A DNA stretch of 64,000 nucleotides from Thiomicrorhabdus sp041583835. Its GTDB lineage: Bacteria; Pseudomonadota; Gammaproteobacteria; Thiomicrospirales; Thiomicrospiraceae. Position 1 is the first letter of the stretch; each line of letters begins with the position of its first letter. The notes beneath the pieces were generated by a model. It was not told the DNA's origin. It saw only the letters and a list, made by a program, of their open reading frames with translations, and did no database searches. The DNA is taken from positions 62,001 to 126,000 of the forward strand of contig NZ_JBFHFC010000004.1 in the NCBI RefSeq assembly GCF_041583835.1, written 5' to 3'. A program made the position numbers and the translations under genes. This document shows, in pieces, positions 60,442-64,000 of the stretch.

Positions 60442-61830
60442 ATGTTGTCTTCTTTTATGTTCCATAAACAAGTCTGTTTGCGATTGCCGCGTTTTAAAAA
60501 CGTGGCTTTGTGTTGCGCTTTAGCGATGGCTTTTCCTGCGGCAAGCCTTGCCGGGCAAAAGGAAACGCCGTCGATTTCACTTCAACAACAAATTGAGCAG
60601 ATCGATCAGGAGATTGTCTTGTTACGTGCCGAACTGGCCCGTAATAACGGAGATATGGCCAGCCTGGAACGTTATATCCATCAGCTTGAACAGATGGAGT
60701 TGATTCCTAGTTTTCAGGCACGATTAGACCAGCTTAAAGAGTTCTTTCGGCATCAAGAGGTTAAGCCTCCGGTTGAAAGTGCGTTTTATTTACCGGACGA
60801 TGATAGCAATGTCGTGATTTTGTTACCGTTGAGCGGTGAGTATGCGGTGGCAGGGGAAGCAATCCTGTCCGGGATCAATGCCCGTTGGCCTTTTTCGAAA
60901 TCGCCGGTGGTTTTGGATACCGCCATTTACGATAACCTGTACGAACTCTGGGAACTGGTCAAACTGTATTCCCCCGATTTTGTCATAGGTCCGCTCGACA
61001 GGACGAAATCACAAGCCTGGCAATCTATTCAGACTCATATTCCCACTCTTTATCTTAATCAGTTGGATCGATTTAATGAGAACGAGAAGGGCTTGTCTCC
61101 AAATAAACAGGCTGGACTAAGAACGTTGCAGTCTTTTATTGAAAACGGCGGTTTTTCGCATTTATTAGTGCTTAAAGATACCTCCGAATCCGCTGAAATA
61201 TTAGAAAATCAATTCCGGCAGACTTGGTTACAAGCCAATCCCTATTCCAACTACGAAAGTTATACGCTTGATGGCACGGCCGATCAGACTTTGCAAACTG
61301 CTCTAAAGGTAAAGCGTTCCATGATCCGCCATAATTGGTTGGAAAAAAACATTCAGACGCGTGTCGAATTCGAGCCCAGAGCCCGCCAGGATATCGAAGC
61401 GGTAGTTCATTTTTTGAGTCGCGAAGACGCGGTTCAAATCAAACCGTTAATTGATTTTTACCATTTAAACCGCACCATAAGCTTATGGTACCCCTCTGTA
61501 TTCCCATCACGTCTAGAACTCCAGACGAATCTTTTCGCTTGGCAGCAAACTTATGTTTTCCTCCCTCCTTACTTAACTCAGTTGGAGCAACAAGATTCAG
61601 AAGAAAACCAGTATGATAATAAAAGTGGCCTGTTTTATGCTTTAGGTGAGCTGGCGGCAGAGATTATCAAAAATCCTCGGGTATTGCAGCCTAACCAGCT
61701 GATTGAACATTCCCCCTTGGGAACCTTGATTAGCGACGATTTGGGCGAGTTGCAATTGTTGCCGGATGTGTTCTGGTTAGATGACAAGCAGTTACAGTCA
61801 GTGCCTGAATCCCAGTTTCGGTATGAGTGA
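60442..61830 (+). CDS. LpoA/LppC-family penicillin-binding protein activator-like
   Basis: This 462-aa exported protein has a late signal sequence (ALAMAFPAASLAG near residues 27-39), a coiled-coil-like segment (ISLQQQIEQIDQEIVLLRAEL) and a periplasmic-binding-protein fold: VVILLPLSGEYAVAGEAILSGI, DFVIGPLDRTKSQ, PTLYLNQL. These are the blocks of the LppC/LpoA C-terminal domain that activates PBP1A. The expected lipobox Cys is missing: the cleavage region reads ASLAGQ. It therefore seems to be soluble in the periplasm, unless anchored otherwise. The N-terminal TPR domain of E. coli LpoA is also short or absent. Confidence 0.8.
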   Translation: MLSSFMFHKQVCLRLPRFKNVALCCALAMAFPAASLAGQKETPSISLQQQIEQIDQEIVLLRAELARNNGDMASLERYIHQLEQMELIPSFQARLDQLKEFFRHQEVKPPVESAFYLPDDDSNVVILLPLSGEYAVAGEAILSGINARWPFSKSPVVLDTAIYDNLYELWELVKLYSPDFVIGPLDRTKSQAWQSIQTHIPTLYLNQLDRFNENEKGLSPNKQAGLRTLQSFIENGGFSHLLVLKDTSESAEILENQFRQTWLQANPYSNYESYTLDGTADQTLQTALKVKRSMIRHNWLEKNIQTRVEFEPRARQDIEAVVHFLSREDAVQIKPLIDFYHLNRTISLWYPSVFPSRLELQTNLFAWQQTYVFLPPYLTQLEQQDSEENQYDNKSGLFYALGELAAEIIKNPRVLQPNQLIEHSPLGTLISDDLGELQLLPDVFWLDDKQLQSVPESQFRYE

Positions 61831-61921
61831 ATTCCGAAACTGAAAGTTTGTATTTGATGGTTTATTCCAAGAATGGACGGTCAAAATTATTTTTCCATAA
61901 ACGATAGCAAAGGAATAGTTT

Positions 61922-62935
61922 GTGGCATCGGTTGATGAAACTTTCGATCCTAACGATCTAGACAGTATTGATGCGCTACTTGATGAGGCGGAGCAAGAGG
62001 TTGCAGAGAACCTTGAGGAAGATACTCTTTTAGACGAAGAGGCCGTTAAAGTAGATGAGCAGGCAGCGGTACCTGATATTCAGGAAATCGAACCTCAGGT
62101 GGATAATGTCGCGTCTCCGGAAGTTGAAAGCGCTCAGACGGTTAACGCTGATGCGAGGGAGATGGCTGACAGTAGACAAAAGCCCGAGCTGGATGGTGAA
62201 GACTTTCTATCGAAACGTGCAGCGGCACAAAATCAATCTAACAATGGATTATCGGCGGCAGAAATGGATGCAATCAAGAAACTCGTTATTATTTTCGGCT
62301 CAACCATTATTGTTTTAGCGTTGACCATGATTGGTATCGGCGTTTGGGCTGCGTTGGCCGCTTCGCATGGTTTGGATGAAGAAACTCAGACCATGATTGA
62401 GGAAATTAAAACCGGCACCGAAAAAAATACCATGAATCATTTATCCAATGCTAAATCGATGGATTCGATGGAGAAGAAACTTGATGCCTTGAGTTATCAG
62501 TTGGAGCAGATAACGGCGGATATTGCCGTTTTGGAAGGGCGTACCAAAATTGCGGACAATACGCCTGCATCCGGCGCTTCCAGCACGAATACCAATACTC
62601 CAACCGCTGAAAATGTTACCCCTGTGGCGGCACCGGTTGCCGCTCCGACTCCAGCAGTGAGCGGTCAGTTAACGGATAAATTGAATTCCGTGTATTACAA
62701 AATGACCAAGGCGCAAAAACGCATTGACGAAGTGAATAGCAGGGTCAAAAAGCTACAAGGTCAGTACAGCACGTTGTTGCATAGTGTGAAAGTGGTTGAG
62801 AAGCAGATGCTTGATCAGCAAGTGAAGGCGGCACCTAAAGAAAAAGAAGCGGCTAAAACCGTCGATGAACCGGTCTATCAGTATTCGGCACCTGAGGGTG
62901 CTTATGAACAGGCCCATCCGGATACTTATCCATAA
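61922..62935 (+). CDS. Acidic single-pass membrane protein with coiled coil
   Basis: This 337-aa protein was not recognised. Residues 1-120 are very acidic (DPNDLDSIDALLDEAEQEV), a single membrane helix lies at about 121-146 (LVIIFGSTIIVLALTMIGIG), and coiled-coil regions follow on either side of a Pro/Ala/Thr-rich linker. The acidic part is likely cytoplasmic and the coiled coil periplasmic. GTG start with AAAGGAA upstream. It precedes two lipoprotein genes, the second of FlgP type, so an envelope or flagellar role is possible but unproven. Confidence 0.7.
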   Translation: MASVDETFDPNDLDSIDALLDEAEQEVAENLEEDTLLDEEAVKVDEQAAVPDIQEIEPQVDNVASPEVESAQTVNADAREMADSRQKPELDGEDFLSKRAAAQNQSNNGLSAAEMDAIKKLVIIFGSTIIVLALTMIGIGVWAALAASHGLDEETQTMIEEIKTGTEKNTMNHLSNAKSMDSMEKKLDALSYQLEQITADIAVLEGRTKIADNTPASGASSTNTNTPTAENVTPVAAPVAAPTPAVSGQLTDKLNSVYYKMTKAQKRIDEVNSRVKKLQGQYSTLLHSVKVVEKQMLDQQVKAAPKEKEAAKTVDEPVYQYSAPEGAYEQAHPDTYP

Positions 62936-62953
62936 GCGGACAGAGGTATTAAC

Positions 62954-63211
62954 GTGAAGTATTGCAATATTCTCAAATGGGGATTGGCTTGTTTGGTAGG
63001 TTTGCAATTGACTGGATGTAGCAGTTTCATGGAATCCGAGCATTATCGGGTACCGGATTATTATGAAACAAGCCTGATTCCCGAAAAGTATTCGGTTGGA
63101 AAAAAGTATTATTTAAGAGATTTGCGATGCAGTGAGCTTCACGGTCAATGTGACCGAGCTGAATATGTACAGCATCGCGAGTATGAAAAACCATATTATT
63201 TGAGTAAATAA
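62954..63211 (+). CDS. Small lipoprotein, unknown function
   Basis: This 85-aa protein has signal sequence and lipobox LQLTGC, followed by a short Tyr-rich, charged mature part with two more cysteines (RCSELHGQCD) that could pair. It starts at GTG with GAGG upstream, 18 bases after the previous gene, and its stop lies 11 bases before the next start. I do not recognise a family. Confidence 0.65.
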   Translation: MKYCNILKWGLACLVGLQLTGCSSFMESEHYRVPDYYETSLIPEKYSVGKKYYLRDLRCSELHGQCDRAEYVQHREYEKPYYLSK

Positions 63212-63222
63212 TGGAGAAAATC

Positions 63223-63774
63223 ATGAAAAAACGCACATTTGCCTTAGCGGGTATATTAATCTCGGCTTCGTTGGCAGGTTGTTCCACCACGTCAGAAGTG
63301 TCAAATGCGCCTGCATCTACTGCTACGCAGGCAACTAAAATTCAAGTTGCCGCGCCTGTCGTTTATAAAAAGCCGGAGCGTATTAAGATTACCGGGATCG
63401 GTTATGGAGCGGAAAGCACGTTTACAGCTTATACTCCGGGACAACGTCGATTAATGGCGATTCGAGCTTCAAAGCTGGATGCGTATCGCGCGTTAGCCGA
63501 GCAGTTATACGGAATTAAAATCGATAGTAATACGTCGATTTCTACTTTGACGGCTAAAAACGATAGTTTTAGAGCGCGAGTTAATGCAGTCGTAAGAGGT
63601 GCTCGTGTTGTCAGCGTCACTCCGATGGCCGACCAGAACTATGAAACGGTTTTAGAAGTGTATGTAGATAAACGTTTCTTTGAAGACACTTTTATTTATA
63701 GATCAAATTCAGAAACGGAAGCGATGGTTCCGGCCGAAGTTTGCGTGAGCTGCTACGAAGCCAGTTCTTATTGA
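63223..63774 (+). CDS. LPP20/FlgP-family lipoprotein
   Basis: This 183-aa lipoprotein has the lipobox SLAGC and an LPP20-type domain: ITGIGYGAESTF, QRRLMAIRASKLDAYRALAEQLYG and VVRGARVVSVTPM with YETVLEVYVDKRFF. In Vibrio, FlgP of this family builds an outer-membrane disk around the flagellar motor. With pomAB present elsewhere in the window a flagellar role is plausible. Start at 63223 with GGAG seven bases upstream; the ATG at 63211 would put the hydrophobic signal later. Confidence 0.82.
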   Translation: MKKRTFALAGILISASLAGCSTTSEVSNAPASTATQATKIQVAAPVVYKKPERIKITGIGYGAESTFTAYTPGQRRLMAIRASKLDAYRALAEQLYGIKIDSNTSISTLTAKNDSFRARVNAVVRGARVVSVTPMADQNYETVLEVYVDKRFFEDTFIYRSNSETEAMVPAEVCVSCYEASSY

Positions 63775-63835
63775 TTTAAGGAAATGGAACTTCATTGATA
63801 AGTTTCTTTGATTTTTATGGGTAGGAGTGCTTGAA

Positions 63836-64000
63836 ATGCACAAACAGAAAATCGTAATAGTGATGTTGCTTGCATTTTTTACTTGGATGGAAGTGGCGCA
63901 AGCCGCCAGTATCAGCACCAGAGTAAGAATTTTGGAAAGCAAGGTTTCTAAGCACGATAAGAAAATTCGATCCGAAACATTGGCCCGTCAGAACTATGAA
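63836..64000 (+). CDS. Exported coiled-coil protein (N-terminal part)
   Basis: The first 55 codons of a gene that leaves the window. It begins MHKQKIVIVMLLAFFTWM with a signal peptide ending VAQA, and a charged, heptad-like segment follows (ISTRVRILESKVSKHDKKI). TAGGAG lies eight bases before the ATG. It is probably co-transcribed with the FlgP-like gene; the family cannot be named from this piece. Confidence 0.65.
   Translation, partial: MHKQKIVIVMLLAFFTWMEVAQAASISTRVRILESKVSKHDKKIRSETLARQNYE

Noticed and set aside
1..64000. CRISPR arrays, insertion sequences, prophage, tRNA or rRNA genes
   Set aside because: Reading through the intergenic regions I found no regularly spaced repeats, transposase or integrase genes, or cloverleaf sequences. 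A dedicated scan could still find a short one.

Overview
The window looks like chromosomal DNA of a free-living, motile gammaproteobacterium. The Thiomicrospira/Hydrogenovibrio group of chemolithoautotrophic sulfur oxidisers is my best guess, from the mix of housekeeping gene families (class I fructose-bisphosphatase, PEP carboxylase, Na+-type flagellar stator, FNR with four cysteines) and the moderate GC by eye. No 16S rRNA or other decisive marker is present. I saw no tRNA, rRNA, CRISPR array or insertion sequence.

Layout. (1) 1-2.8 kb, minus strand: a ferric-iron ABC importer (binding protein, permease, start of the ATPase) behind a Fur-box-like dyad. (2) 3.2-3.9 kb: a PEP-CTERM protein gene behind a probable cyclic-di-GMP-I riboswitch, closed by a strong terminator. 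(3) 4.2-26.0 kb: an exosortase-B type exopolysaccharide locus in two converging gene trains. The plus train carries the initiating sugar transferase, epsD, epsE, epsF, epsG, xrtB, epsI, a WecG/TagA-family transferase, a flippase, two tandem phosphoribosyltransferase-HAD fusions and an acyltransferase. The minus train carries ugd, epsL, a Wzy/ligase-type polymerase, three recognisable glycosyltransferases, two hexapeptide acyltransferases and an unclassified transferase. They meet near 16.7 kb. (4) 26.3-30 kb: a secreted GH5 glycosidase, galE, phnN and an exported amidohydrolase. (5) 30-35 kb, minus strand: a DUF4382 lipoprotein, trpS, a small methyltransferase, and a tetR/membrane protein/metallo-beta-lactamase-fold operon with a visible operator. 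(6) 35.3-41.7 kb: a hypothetical gene, pcnB-folK-panB-panC, a PomA/PomB stator pair and, convergent, panD. (7) 41.8-54.5 kb: ppc, ppa and fbp (central carbon), thiI, mltF, an orphan dihydrolipoamide-dehydrogenase-like enzyme, rnr-rlmB. (8) 54.6-64 kb: a PfkB-kinase/Rieske fusion, an AT-rich region with a cluster of DnaA boxes, fnr, pal, pepN, an LpoA-like protein and the start of a lipoprotein cluster with an FlgP/LPP20 member.

How the genes fit together. The exopolysaccharide locus has the parts of a Wzx/Wzy-type pathway: lipid-linked initiation, glycosyltransferases, flippase, polymerase, copolymerase/kinase pair, export protein and outer-membrane barrel. Precursor enzymes (UDP-glucose dehydrogenase, UDP-glucose epimerase) lie at its edge, and the exosortase and its PEP-CTERM substrate belong to the same system. 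Cyclic-di-GMP may act twice: through the riboswitch and through the MshEN-like N-terminus of EpsG.

The most unusual items are the tandem PRT-HAD fusions (the second with a broken phosphatase site) next to a PRPP-forming PhnN, the PfkB-Rieske fusion, the four-box DnaA-site cluster far from any replication gene, and an EpsG with altered Walker motifs.
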